Below, piece after piece: positions 19,456 to 29,002 of a stretch of DNA of 64,000 nt; the first letter of the stretch is position 1, and the number at the start of each line of letters is the position of its first letter. Below the pieces are notes generated by a model. It had not been told where the DNA came from, ran no database searches, and worked only from the letters and a program-made list of their open reading frames with translations. The position numbers and the translations under genes are program-made. This DNA is from an uncultured Eubacteriales bacterium (lineage in GTDB: Bacteria; Bacillota; Clostridia; Christensenellales; CAG-314): assembly GCA_900544545.1 (NCBI GenBank), contig UQVY01000004.1:72417-136416 (forward strand), written 5' to 3'.

Positions 19456-21814
19456 GCGCTTTGAGAATATCGTTTACCGCAGATTCGATTTCGTCGTCGC
19501 GAAGCGTTCTTTCAAACGAACCGAAAGTTACCGAGAAAGCAAGACTCTTTTTGTTGCCAAGCACCGGACTTCTGTATACGTCGAAAAGCCTTACGTCCGT
19601 AATAAGTCGGGAAACGCTTTTTATCGTCTTTTCAACGTCGCCGGCAAGCACCGCCGAATCCACGAGAATCGCAAGGTCTCTCGAACTCGTAGGATATCTG
19701 CCGAAATTACGGTATTTTTCGTACAGCGTCGCATTGTCCTGAATCGTGTCGAAATCCAGCTCGCCTACGAATACGTCTTCGGTAAAATCGAAGTTATCCT
19801 TGAAAGCGGGATGAAGTTTTCCGAAATAGCCCACGGTTTTTCCGTTTATTAAAACGTCGGCGGATACGCCCGGGTGCATATAGGAAACCGAACTTCTTAC
19901 GAATTCGACTTCGATGTTGAACGCCTCCGCCAAAGCGCGGACCGTGCGGGACAATTCAAAGAAGTCGCAACCCGTAGCTCCTATACATAGAGTCTGAACC
20001 TCGCGGGGAAGCTCGTCCGCAAGAGGAACTTTGTCGGCAAGATATCTCTTTCCGTATTCGAACAGCCTGAGACGCGAATTCTTCTTATTGAGATTCGATT
20101 CCATAATCGCAAGCATATTCGGAACGAGAGTCGTCCTCATAATCGAAAATTCTTCTCCCAAAGGATTTCTCACTCTTATGGCATTTTCCTTATCGGGATC
20201 AAGTCCTATTCTTTCGTACATAGTCTTTCCTCCGAAAGGATACGTCGTGATTTCGTTATAACCTCTTCCGACGAGAATCCGCTTCATTTCGTCCTCGCGT
20301 TTCTGCCTTTCGGTCCTTCCTCCCTTGGTAACGCACGCGTTTTCGAGAAGCGTAGGAACGATTTTATCGTAACCGTAGACTCTGATTATCTCTTCGATTA
20401 TATCACAGTCGGCTTCGAGGTCGTCGCGGTATTCTGGAACGACGCAGAAAAGAACTTCCTCTCCCTTTTCGTTTTCCGAAATACGGGTTTCGACGCCGAG
20501 GTTGTTAAGTATTCTCAAAACGTCGTCTTCGGGGACTTTAATTCCGAGAAGCCATTCGATTCTCGAGAACGGGAAGGAGAATTCTCTTTTTTCCTTACGC
20601 TGACCGATGACTATTCTTCCCGACACGACTTTTCCCGCGCCAAGTTTTTCGACGAGATGCAAAGCCCTCGAAAGAGCCATATCTGCAGTAAACTGCTCCA
20701 CGCCTTTTTCAAATCTCGCGGAGCTGTCCGACCTTACTCCGAGAGAACGGCTGGTTTTTCTTATGCTTTCCTTGGCGAAAACCGCACTTTCAAAAACCAC
20801 GGCTGCCGTATTGTCCTTTATTCCGGAATCCTTGCCGCCCATAACGCCCGCAAGACCTACCGGCTTTTCCGCGTCCGCAATAACGAGATTGTTCGAATTA
20901 AGGACGCACTCCTTTCCGTCGAGGACCGTAAGCTTTTCGCCTTCCTTAGCTCTTCTGACGATAACGGTTTTGTCGTTAATATCTCTTTGATCGAAGGCGT
21001 GCATAGGCTGACCGATTTCCGTGAGAACGTAATTGGTTATGTCCACGAGATTGTTTATACCTCTTATGCCGACGGTTTTAAGTCTTCTCATCATCCAAAG
21101 AGGAGATTTTTCTATTTTAACGTCGCAGACAGCCTGCATTTCGTATCCGGGACAAAGATCGGGATCCCTGACTTCCGCGCGTACGTAGTCGTAAACCGAA
21201 GTTCCGGAAAGCTCGGTAAAGGATATGTCCGGAACTTTGCACGTCTTTCCGAGCGCTACCGCAACCTCTCTCGCGATACCGAGAATGCTGTTGCAGTCAG
21301 GTCTGTTGGGGGTAACGCCCACGTCGAGAACGTAATCGTTAAAGCCGAGAACTTCCGCCATAGAAGCTCCTACCTTTTCGTTTTCCGAAAGCACGAGTAC
21401 GCTGTCGCCCGACGCTCCGGGGTAAATGTCGTCGTCCGCGCCAAGCTCTTCCCCGCCGCAGAACATACCTTCGCTGCGCACACCGCGGAGTTCGCCCGGT
21501 TTGATATGAGTTCCGTCGTGAAGAACCGCTCCGTCAAGCGAAACCGGAACTTTATCGCCCGCCTGAAGATGCTTTGCGTTGGTAACTATCTGAACGATTC
21601 TGTCGCCTACGTTTACCTGACAGACTTTAAGTTTGTCCGCGTTGGGATGCTGCTCTACGGAAAGAATCTGTCCCACGAATACGCCGGAAAACGCTTCCGA
21701 AAGATCGATAAGCTCCTCTACTTCGAAACCTACCGAAACCAATCTTTCGCAAAGAGTTTTTACGTCAACGTCTATATCTACGAATTCTTTTAACCAATTC
21801 AGAGATGCTTTCAT
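19421..21814 (-). CDS. pheT: Phenylalanyl-tRNA synthetase beta subunit
   Basis: PheT forms the alpha2-beta2 enzyme with PheS; it binds tRNA and edits mischarged tyrosine. The 797-residue chain starts with the typical MKASLNWLKEFVDIDVDV. It shows the EMAP-like tRNA-binding domain (about 40-150), the B3/B4 editing domain (about 200-380, with GIRGINNLVDITNYV), B5, the catalytic-like core, and a C-terminal FDX-ACB anticodon-binding domain. AAGGAGG precedes the ATG, and it follows pheS after 12 bases. Confidence 0.97.
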   Translation of the reverse strand: MKASLNWLKEFVDIDVDVKTLCERLVSVGFEVEELIDLSEAFSGVFVGQILSVEQHPNADKLKVCQVNVGDRIVQIVTNAKHLQAGDKVPVSLDGAVLHDGTHIKPGELRGVRSEGMFCGGEELGADDDIYPGASGDSVLVLSENEKVGASMAEVLGFNDYVLDVGVTPNRPDCNSILGIAREVAVALGKTCKVPDISFTELSGTSVYDYVRAEVRDPDLCPGYEMQAVCDVKIEKSPLWMMRRLKTVGIRGINNLVDITNYVLTEIGQPMHAFDQRDINDKTVIVRRAKEGEKLTVLDGKECVLNSNNLVIADAEKPVGLAGVMGGKDSGIKDNTAAVVFESAVFAKESIRKTSRSLGVRSDSSARFEKGVEQFTADMALSRALHLVEKLGAGKVVSGRIVIGQRKEKREFSFPFSRIEWLLGIKVPEDDVLRILNNLGVETRISENEKGEEVLFCVVPEYRDDLEADCDIIEEIIRVYGYDKIVPTLLENACVTKGGRTERQKREDEMKRILVGRGYNEITTYPFGGKTMYERIGLDPDKENAIRVRNPLGEEFSIMRTTLVPNMLAIMESNLNKKNSRLRLFEYGKRYLADKVPLADELPREVQTLCIGATGCDFFELSRTVRALAEAFNIEVEFVRSSVSYMHPGVSADVLINGKTVGYFGKLHPAFKDNFDFTEDVFVGELDFDTIQDNATLYEKYRNFGRYPTSSRDLAILVDSAVLAGDVEKTIKSVSRLITDVRLFDVYRSPVLGNKKSLAFSVTFGSFERTLRDDEIESAVNDILKALEDRFDAKLRS

Positions 21815-21826
21815 CTTCCTTCCTCC

Positions 21827-22867
21827 TTAACCCTTGAACTGACGAAGGAATCTTTCGTCGTTCTCGTAGAATAATCTGATATCGGGTATACCGTATCTGA
21901 TCATAGCCATTCTTTCCACGCCGAAGCCGAAAGCAAAGCCGCTATATATACTCGAATCTATACCGCAGTTTTCGAGGACCTTGGGATTGACCATACCCGC
22001 ACCGAGAACTTCCATCCAGCCCGTACCTTTACAAAGTCTGCATCCGTCTCCGTGACAGGAGCTGCACGTCAGGTCGACTTCTACGCTCGGTTCGGTGAAC
22101 GGGAAATAAGACGGTCTGAAACGGATTCGGGTATTCTCGTCGAAAAGAGCTTTTGCGGCGCATTCGAGAGTTCCCATAAGATCGCAAAGCGTAATGCCCT
22201 TATCGACTACGAGTCCTTCTACCTGACGGAAAACCGGAGAATGCGTAGCGTCGTCGTCGCATCTGTAAACTACTCCGGGACAAATCATCTTGATGGGAGG
22301 CTTTTTCTTTTCCATTGTTCTGACCTGCATAGGCGAAGTCTGCGTCCTTAAAAGAAGAGAATCGCTTATATAGAAAGTGTCCTGCATATCCCGCGACGGA
22401 TGATCTTTGGGAATGTTGAGAGCCTGAAAGTTATAATAATCCGTTTCGATCTGCGGACCTTCGGCAATCTCGAAACCCATTCCCACGAAAACGTCCTTTA
22501 TAAGGTTTTCAACGAGTGTAAGCGGATGCAGAGAGCCTGTTTTTTCTCTCTCGGTATCCGCGGTGATGTCTATATATTCGCTCCTTACGGTAAATTCGAG
22601 AAGCCGTTTTTTCATCTCGGATTCAACGTCGGAAAAAAGTTTTTCCATTTTTGCTCTCGCTTCGTTGACGAGCTGACCGACGACCGGACGCATTTCCTTG
22701 GGAACGTCCTTCATTCCCCTGAGAAGAGCCGTAAGCTTACCGCTCTTTCCGAGGTATTTCACTTTAATATCCTGAACGGCGGCTTCGTTTTCGTCGGCAT
22801 TTCCGCCCGTAACCTTTTTAAGCTCGTCGTCACACTGACTGATTAATTCTTTTATCTTGTCTTCCAT
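21827..22867 (-). CDS. pheS: Phenylalanyl-tRNA synthetase alpha subunit
   Basis: PheS is the catalytic subunit that charges tRNA-Phe. The 346-residue product has an N-terminal coiled coil (about 1-90), class II motif 2 around DHPSRDMQDTFYI, a zinc-like CSSCHGDGCRLCKGTGW loop and motif 3 GFGVERMAM. It opens a six-gene minus-strand operon. The leader is only about 40 bases, so the T-box found before pheST in many Firmicutes is absent. Confidence 0.97.
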   Translation of the reverse strand: MEDKIKELISQCDDELKKVTGGNADENEAAVQDIKVKYLGKSGKLTALLRGMKDVPKEMRPVVGQLVNEARAKMEKLFSDVESEMKKRLLEFTVRSEYIDITADTEREKTGSLHPLTLVENLIKDVFVGMGFEIAEGPQIETDYYNFQALNIPKDHPSRDMQDTFYISDSLLLRTQTSPMQVRTMEKKKPPIKMICPGVVYRCDDDATHSPVFRQVEGLVVDKGITLCDLMGTLECAAKALFDENTRIRFRPSYFPFTEPSVEVDLTCSSCHGDGCRLCKGTGWMEVLGAGMVNPKVLENCGIDSSIYSGFAFGFGVERMAMIRYGIPDIRLFYENDERFLRQFKG

Positions 22868-22914
22868 AATCGTATTACTCCGTTTTATATTGAAAGATAA
22901 CTCCCGATTTGTTT

Positions 22915-22943
22915 ATTTTATCACAATTATACCGTTAAATCAA
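22915..22943 (-). promoter_or_regulatory. Sigma-A promoter of the pheST operon
   Basis: TTGATT (22938-22943) and TAAAAT (22915-22920) are separated by 17 bases on the minus strand, giving a leader of about 40 bases to pheS. The leader is too short for a T-box. Confidence 0.8.
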
Positions 22944-22999
22944 GCGAATCGCCGTAATTGCATTCAAAATATATATCGTTTTTAAAATAATAACCGACG

Positions 23000-23047
23000 A
23001 AAAAAAAGAAAGGCGCAATCAGGACTTAATTTGTCTGATTGCCGCCG
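23000..23047 (-). terminator. Strong terminator of the YtxC-like gene
   Basis: On the minus strand a GC-rich stem of about 11 bp, with one bulge, straddles the stop codon and is followed by a T-rich tract with one C. It separates this gene from the pheST operon. Confidence 0.85.
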
Positions 23048-23778
23048 AAAAGTGCGTCTGAAAGTTCAAGAAACTCTCGGCTTAAAAGCTCTCTGTCTCC
23101 AGTAACGGTCAGTTTTTTAGGCGCAAGGTTTACTAGATTAAACATAAGTTCTTCTTCGGGCGAAACCGTCCCGACTTTCAGAAGAGACACGCAATCCACA
23201 GGCGTTCCGTTGGAGTCGTAGAAAACCGGTTGATGAAGATTCATATCGAGAGTTATTTCCCGACAAACCGACGGAACGGACATAATCAGATAGCTCAGAA
23301 AACCGACTTTTGATTCGTCGTCGTAAAAAATAAGGCCGTTACTCTCGGTTACCGCCGCAATTTCGTCCCATCTTACGCGCAGTTTGCCGAGACGGAACGT
23401 AAATAATCCGTCTATGCTGAGGTTATCGAGATTGTTTATGGCTCCGTAGGTAATTTTTCGGTCTGTGGAACTGTCGAAAATACTCATCGTATCTACAAGA
23501 ACGCGATTTACGAGAGAATCTTCGGAAAATGCGAGTTTTTTCCCGAGATAATCGGTTTTAAAGCCCATAGAAATTACGTCTGCGATCGCACTTCTGAGAT
23601 TCAGTCCGACTCTTTCACGGAAATTTTCATCCACGCTGACTTCGAGATAGCTCCGTCCTTCCGATTCAAAAAGCTTCTGCGAGCCGTTCGCGTTGACGAC
23701 GGAATAGAAAGTCTCGTTTCGAATATGCTTTAAGTAACAGCTTTTTGCGCTGTCGATATTGATTGAAAAGTTATGCAT
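23026..23778 (-). CDS. Uncharacterised protein, possibly a YtxC-like sporulation protein
   Basis: I do not recognise this 250-residue protein with certainty. It is soluble-looking, with no signal peptide or membrane helix. Its central part has the outline of the YtxC family (a proposed sporulation protein): a segment on FKTDYLGKKLAF, then IDGLFTFRLGKLRVRW. In Bacillus ytxC lies beside thrS; here it lies beside pheS, a loosely similar setting. A TATAAT box starts only nine bases before the ATG and there is no ribosome binding site, so the mRNA could be leaderless. CATATAAT in the same place would also fit a sporulation sigma-E/K -10. Confidence 0.45.
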   Translation of the reverse strand: MHNFSINIDSAKSCYLKHIRNETFYSVVNANGSQKLFESEGRSYLEVSVDENFRERVGLNLRSAIADVISMGFKTDYLGKKLAFSEDSLVNRVLVDTMSIFDSSTDRKITYGAINNLDNLSIDGLFTFRLGKLRVRWDEIAAVTESNGLIFYDDESKVGFLSYLIMSVPSVCREITLDMNLHQPVFYDSNGTPVDCVSLLKVGTVSPEEELMFNLVNLAPKKLTVTGDRELLSREFLELSDALFGGNQTN

Positions 23779-23821
23779 ACGCCTATATTATATGCCGGAA
23801 AAATCGTTTTAAAACATAGGG

Positions 23822-26428
23822 TTAGTAGGTTAAACTTTCTTTAAAGCCCCCAGCACCTTTGACAAGGATAAAGCCTTTTTTTGATTTTATGCCAGAGAAA
23901 ACTCTTCTATCGTTAGGTTTATTTGAATTTTTATTTTCATAAATAGTTATTTTGTCTATTTTTTTAAACTCCGTTGTGTCTATGACAAACACATATGTAT
24001 TACCAATTAACGCTAATAATTGTCTGTCGGTATTGTTGTTAACTGATATTTGAATCAACCCGTCCTTATTGTTGGTTACAAAATCAGCCGAACAAATACA
24101 GTAAATCAAATTTTCTTCGGAAGTTACTTTATTAACCCAAGTATTTTGACCTTTATCAAAATATTCGATTATAAAATGCGGGTAAAAATCCCTAAGGCTA
24201 TTGGCTGTTGCAGTAAATTTTATTTTATATTTTCCAGCCTTAAACAGCATGCAGTGCTGAATTTTATTGCTGTCACGTTCTTTATAGGTCAGAGCTTCTA
24301 CTCCGTAACAACCTTCCAAAACCCCTTTCGTATGTTTTTCTGCATAAAATATACAATATTTATCTTCAACTGTGATTTCAAAAATGGCATTACCATCTTT
24401 TAATTCTTTAAAATCATATTTTCCAAAACAATTATCAGTACCTTTATTTACATATAAGATAACGTAGTCTTTGTCATTCGGAATCTCAAATTTATCGCCG
24501 AAAACCGCGCTTATGCTAAGGGAATCCGCGTCTTCCGAAATCTCTTGATTTTGCATGGAAATCGTGAGCGGATTATCGTTCGGAACGCCGATTTCCTTCC
24601 CGTTAATCGTAAAATGTTTTAATTTAAAATCATCTTTTGCATTTGCCGAAAGAGTAAATTCCTCAGTGAAAGTTACGGCTGTTTTGTCGCACAAAACCTC
24701 GCCGTCATCGGATTCAAGAATTTCGATTTTATATATTTTCTCGAAAATCGCCGTAATTTCACAGTTTTGTGCGGGCATTGTGAAATTTTCGTCGATACAA
24801 ACATCGTTATATTCCCATTTTGAGAATTTTGCCGGAATGTTTTCCGCAGTTATCACACTTAAATTCACCCGTTTGTTGAATTTTACATTTATACCGTTCA
24901 CAAAATCGACTTTTATACCGTCGCAAAAGAAGGAAATCCCTTCGCCTGATAAAGGGGTAGAAGAAAAATTCGTAAAATACTCGATAACAGAATTTATTTT
25001 TAAACAAAACGACTTGTACTCGAAAAACGCAGTGATTTCGGTCTCTTCTCCGGGCATCTTAAACGAAGAAGTATTTTCGATTTGCTTTCCGTTATATTCA
25101 AAATAACTAAATTCTACGGTTTCAGTCGGCTTAAAATCTATCTTCGTCAAGTCAAAATCGGATTGATAGGGAATACTATATGAAAAAGAGTCGATTTTGC
25201 AAAAATCTTCATTGTGCTCGTCTAAAAACGCTGCTTTAATTGTCAAAGTATACGACGCAGCTTCGGTTGTAAATTCTACGTTAATATCGAAATCCGGCAT
25301 AATAAAGCCTTTTTTATCATCCGAAAGCTTCACGTCGATATTCCGATCCTTGCTTTTAAATGTGCAATTTGAGATGGAATAGTGTTCGTCGGGAGTTGCA
25401 AGTTTGTCGAAAGGAACGAGAATATCGGGCATAAAAACGAACTCCGAATCGACGACCGAATAGTTTTCACCGCTACTGACGGTCAATTTCCTTCCGATTT
25501 TTTCGCCGCCGCTGATAATTTCCAGGCATTTCCGCTCTTTAACGACCTTTGAAATCAGCCGCGGATCTTCAGAAATAATCTGCGTAACGTTATCGGAAAA
25601 CTCAATCGCCTCGTAAAAATCTTCGGCATAATTCCCAAGCGAGGGCACGTAAATCGTCGTGACGTCATCCGGAATTTTTGTTTCTCCGTCATAAATTGAA
25701 GGTGAAAATTCCGTCTGCCGGACAATTATCGCCAGCTCGGAGTTGCGATTCGGCATATATCGGAGATTTTTTCCGTTAAAAAGAATGACTTTTTCTCGGA
25801 ACTCCGAAAGTGCTTGGTCAATTTCGGGATAACCGCTATCAAAAACGAAATTCTCGGCAAAAATATCCTCGTTTCTGAAAGCATCGATGGCGTTCATAAG
25901 GCGTTTTTCAGCCGTAATAATGAATCCGCCCTCGAAAAGCTCTTCAGGCTCGCGCATAAAATCCAAAGAATCGTAATGATTCTTCCTAAGTTTTACAAGT
26001 TCTCCGTCATCGGCAAAAGCGAAAGAATTATGCGAAAAATCTATGCGTTTTAAATAAGTGCGTTTGGTTTTTTTATCAAAAAATATTAAACGATTTTTAC
26101 TTTTAGCATAAACCGTCTTCAAAGAATAGTCGTCGAGTTTACTTCTGATGTCGTAAGCGCAAGGCGGTATGCTCTCCTCGGCATCAATAAGCGCAAGAGC
26201 TTTATTTATATGTTCAACGAGAAGCAAATCTGCCTCTAAATCAGCCTTTTCAATCGCCGAAGTAATCTTCGGAACGATAATTGCCGCAAGAATTCCGATA
26301 ATAACGATGACCGCAAGCAGCTCTACGATCGTAAAACCTCGTCGGGATTTACCCAAAAACAAACATTTAAAAACATACTTCAAAAAACAATGATTTTCAT
26401 TATAAAACCCACGACTCTTTTGTTCCAT
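23822..26428 (-). CDS. Large pseudopilin-like surface protein with InlB-type repeats
   Basis: The N-terminus carries a type IV pilin/pseudopilin signature, RRGFTIVELLAVIVIIGILAAI, starting near residue 31. A prepilin peptidase would cut at the Gly-Phe bond after an unusually long leader of about 33 residues. The hydrophobic helix is followed by about 800 residues of beta-rich sequence with three or four imperfect repeats of about 75 residues (around F-x-E-Y or I-E-Y segments and KFSKWEYND, KLKHFTINGKE), resembling divergent InlB B-repeats. AAGGA lies before the ATG. No pilus assembly gene is nearby. AT content is higher than in neighbours. It is probably a cell-surface or secreted adhesin-like protein; function is not known. 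Confidence 0.7.
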   Translation of the reverse strand: MEQKSRGFYNENHCFLKYVFKCLFLGKSRRGFTIVELLAVIVIIGILAAIIVPKITSAIEKADLEADLLLVEHINKALALIDAEESIPPCAYDIRSKLDDYSLKTVYAKSKNRLIFFDKKTKRTYLKRIDFSHNSFAFADDGELVKLRKNHYDSLDFMREPEELFEGGFIITAEKRLMNAIDAFRNEDIFAENFVFDSGYPEIDQALSEFREKVILFNGKNLRYMPNRNSELAIIVRQTEFSPSIYDGETKIPDDVTTIYVPSLGNYAEDFYEAIEFSDNVTQIISEDPRLISKVVKERKCLEIISGGEKIGRKLTVSSGENYSVVDSEFVFMPDILVPFDKLATPDEHYSISNCTFKSKDRNIDVKLSDDKKGFIMPDFDINVEFTTEAASYTLTIKAAFLDEHNEDFCKIDSFSYSIPYQSDFDLTKIDFKPTETVEFSYFEYNGKQIENTSSFKMPGEETEITAFFEYKSFCLKINSVIEYFTNFSSTPLSGEGISFFCDGIKVDFVNGINVKFNKRVNLSVITAENIPAKFSKWEYNDVCIDENFTMPAQNCEITAIFEKIYKIEILESDDGEVLCDKTAVTFTEEFTLSANAKDDFKLKHFTINGKEIGVPNDNPLTISMQNQEISEDADSLSISAVFGDKFEIPNDKDYVILYVNKGTDNCFGKYDFKELKDGNAIFEITVEDKYCIFYAEKHTKGVLEGCYGVEALTYKERDSNKIQHCMLFKAGKYKIKFTATANSLRDFYPHFIIEYFDKGQNTWVNKVTSEENLIYCICSADFVTNNKDGLIQISVNNNTDRQLLALIGNTYVFVIDTTEFKKIDKITIYENKNSNKPNDRRVFSGIKSKKGFILVKGAGGFKESLTY

Positions 26429-26686
26429 AATTATTTCCTTATCGATAAACTCAATCTTAAATGTTGCCGAAAACAGCTTTCGAAAATTTGTTCACTTAAA
26501 CTTGTATAACTTTGAAATAAACGTCGCTACGGACAATCAATGCCCGAATGTCAAAAAAGCAAACAAATGCTTAATTATAAAGCTTTTATATTTGCTTTGA
26601 TTTTAATATAGCACAAAAATACGCATCTGTCAAAAGATTTGTCGAAAAATGTCGAAAGAAATACTCGCTCACAAAAATTCACTAAT

Positions 26687-26714
26687 AAAGCCGAGAGCGT
26701 TAAGTCTCGGCTTT
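26687..26714 (-). terminator. Hairpin at the aroC stop codon
   Basis: A perfect 10-bp stem (arms 26687-26696 and 26705-26714) has the aroC stop codon in its loop. The following tract is only moderately T-rich. The rest of the gap up to 26428 shows no gene. Confidence 0.65.
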
Positions 26715-27791
26715 GATGAAGGAAGGAAAAACGAAAGCGTCCGCAATCGCAAGAGTCGCAGCCGACTCGATTATTACGCAACTTCTTGGAAGCTGACAGG
26801 AATCCGACGGCGTTTTTGAACGGAATTCGGTAATTTCTCCGGTTTTTAGGTTCACACCGCTCTGAAGTCTGCCGCTTGACGGAACGGGTTTCATTCCGAC
26901 TCTGAATAAAAGCGGCATTCCCGACGTTATTCCGCCGAGAAGCCCGCCCGAATTATTTGTCGCAAAGGTAATTTCTCCGTTGTTTTCCGCAAAATTGTCG
27001 TTGACTTCGGAAGCAGGTCTTTTCCACGCCTCCGAAACGCCGAATTCGAGGGATTTTACCGAAGGAATCGAAAACAGAACCGACGCCAATGCCGAATCCA
27101 ACCCGTCGAAAACGGGATCGCCCAGACCTACGGGAAGTCCGGAAACAATACACTCTATCTCTCCGCCGATCGTATCTCCCGATTCTTTGATTTCAAGAAT
27201 TTTTCCGAGCATAGCCTGCTCCGCATTCTCCGAAATTACGGGAAATTCCTTCTTTCGGAGAGTATCGAAAACGCGCCTGTCCTCTCCCGTCGGATTAAAA
27301 AACCTGTCGCGGATATCGGAAACCGAAAGCACGTGCGAACCGATGGAAACGCCGTATTCTTTTTCGAGAAAATGAGCTAAAAGCCCTCCGAAAAAGGTCA
27401 GAGAAGCAGTCAGTCTCGCGGAATAATGTCCTCCGCCCCGAATGTCGTTATAGCCGCCGTTTTTTACATAAGCCACGTAATCGCTGTGAGAAGGCCGCGC
27501 TGTCAGATAATCTTTTTCGTTTCCCGAAGCCTTTTGATTTTCGATAATCACCGAAACGGGCGAGCCCGTAGTTTTTCCGCAATAAACGCCGCTTAAAATT
27601 TTAAACGAATCCGTTTCGCGTCTCGAAGTTCCGAAAAAAGAACGCGCAGTTCTTCTTTTCATCCATTCAGCAAGAAAATCCGTATTTACTTCGATTCCGG
27701 CGGGAAGTCCGTCAAGAACGCCTCCGATTGCGGCTCCGTGAGATTCTCCGAAAACCGAAAGTTTTATGCGTTTACCCCAAATCGATGACAT
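26700..27791 (-). CDS. aroC: Chorismate synthase
   Basis: AroC is the FMN-dependent last step of the shikimate pathway (EPSP to chorismate). The open frame extends 33 codons further upstream, but the real start is the ATG at 27791: it is preceded by GGAGGT at seven bases and opens with the family start WGKRIKLSVFGESHG. The product has 363 residues, the usual length. The RPSHSDY, GGYNDIRGGGHYSAR and C-terminal D-A-F motifs are present. It overlaps the end of aroA by 20 bases and ends the aroE-aroB-aroA-aroC operon. Confidence 0.96.
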   Translation of the reverse strand: MSSIWGKRIKLSVFGESHGAAIGGVLDGLPAGIEVNTDFLAEWMKRRTARSFFGTSRRETDSFKILSGVYCGKTTGSPVSVIIENQKASGNEKDYLTARPSHSDYVAYVKNGGYNDIRGGGHYSARLTASLTFFGGLLAHFLEKEYGVSIGSHVLSVSDIRDRFFNPTGEDRRVFDTLRKKEFPVISENAEQAMLGKILEIKESGDTIGGEIECIVSGLPVGLGDPVFDGLDSALASVLFSIPSVKSLEFGVSEAWKRPASEVNDNFAENNGEITFATNNSGGLLGGITSGMPLLFRVGMKPVPSSGRLQSGVNLKTGEITEFRSKTPSDSCQLPRSCVIIESAATLAIADAFVFPSFIKAET

Positions 27792-29001
27792 TGTAATTAC
27801 CTCCGAGCTGTCTGAAATCATCGTAAAACCTATCGTCGGACTTCGACGTACAGTCGTATCCGCGAATGATAACGTTTCCCGTTTTTGCACCGAGAACGGC
27901 AGCCGACATTGAAATTCTGTGGTCGGAGCGAGCGTCTATCGGGGAAAAGTCTGCTTTTTGACCGTGTACCGCGGGGAAAACAAGGAGCGTATCGTTCTCA
28001 AGAGAACAATTCGCGCCCGCCGCTTTTATCAAATCCATACATCCGAGAATTCTGTCGCTTTCTTTTGCAGAAAGTCTTCCTATCTTAAGAAAAGTCGACG
28101 TTCTTTTTCCGAACACCGCAAGAACCGAAAGAATCGGAACTATATCGGGATTTTTCGAAGCGTCGCATAAAATACGGTCAAAATCGCCGGTTTTTGCGAG
28201 AATTCCGCCGTTTTTGCATTCTATATAGCAGCCCGCGTTTTTAAGTATATCAAAAATTCCCGAATCGCTCTGATCAGAACATACGGGCAAATCGGGAACG
28301 AAAACTTCTCCGCTCAAAATTCCCGCAACGAGAAAATTCGCCTGACGACTCCAATCGTTTTCTATGAAAACGGATGACGCGGGTTGTTTATCTTCTTTTT
28401 TAAACAGGGAATAAACTCCGTCGTCCGTAATGCAGTCGTATCCGTATTTTGAAAGCGCGCCTAATGTCATTTTTGCATAGCCGAAGGAACTGTTCCCGAC
28501 AGGAATAATCTTTTTACCTGTCAAAGCCGAAGCTATAAGAAAACCCGAGAAAAGCTGTGAGGTTTTGCGGCAATCGACCGTTATCGGATTTTGATTTATA
28601 ACGCCCGAAATCGATACCCTTACGATTCCGTCGCCTTTTTCGATAACGCACTTCGCTCCGACCGCCGAGAGAAATTCAATTTCTTCCTTCGTTCGCAGAA
28701 AAAGCCGCTCCGACAGAATATAATCCGTGCTTTTCTCGAGAGAAAGTCTGACGGGCGCAAGCATACGAAAAAGAGTCGCATTATCGCCGCAATAAATCTC
28801 AACATTACGCTCACGGATAAGTTCTGCCGCACGAAAACAAGCTTTTACGTCGTCTCCGCAAAGAGCATTTCGAAACTCGGCGACTTTTCCGCTTCCCCCG
28901 AAAAGCCCGGCTAAAAGCATACCCCTTTGCAGCAGAGATTTTGAAGGCAAAAACGGGACGATACCGCATATTCGGCTTTTATTAACCAAAATCGAAGCCA
29001 T
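27772..29001 (-). CDS. aroA: EPSP synthase (divergent)
   Basis: AroA adds enolpyruvate from PEP to shikimate-3-phosphate. I chose the ATG at 29001 (409 residues) because GGAGGA lies five bases upstream and the frame further out is not family-like. The substrate lysine is in PSKSLLQRGMLL and the late RSDHRISMSAAV motif is present. The usual GNAGTxxR loop reads CGDNATLFRML, and the SLDT region is also altered, so it is a divergent member. Operon context (aroB, then aroA, then aroC) makes the role secure. Its start is one base after the aroB stop. Confidence 0.9.
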   Translation of the reverse strand: MASILVNKSRICGIVPFLPSKSLLQRGMLLAGLFGGSGKVAEFRNALCGDDVKACFRAAELIRERNVEIYCGDNATLFRMLAPVRLSLEKSTDYILSERLFLRTKEEIEFLSAVGAKCVIEKGDGIVRVSISGVINQNPITVDCRKTSQLFSGFLIASALTGKKIIPVGNSSFGYAKMTLGALSKYGYDCITDDGVYSLFKKEDKQPASSVFIENDWSRQANFLVAGILSGEVFVPDLPVCSDQSDSGIFDILKNAGCYIECKNGGILAKTGDFDRILCDASKNPDIVPILSVLAVFGKRTSTFLKIGRLSAKESDRILGCMDLIKAAGANCSLENDTLLVFPAVHGQKADFSPIDARSDHRISMSAAVLGAKTGNVIIRGYDCTSKSDDRFYDDFRQLGGNYNVIDLG

Positions 29002-29002
29002 T

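Noticed and set aside
22868..22943. T-box before pheST
   Set aside because: The leader is only about 40 bases from the promoter to the ATG, too short for a T-box, and no T-box sequence is present.
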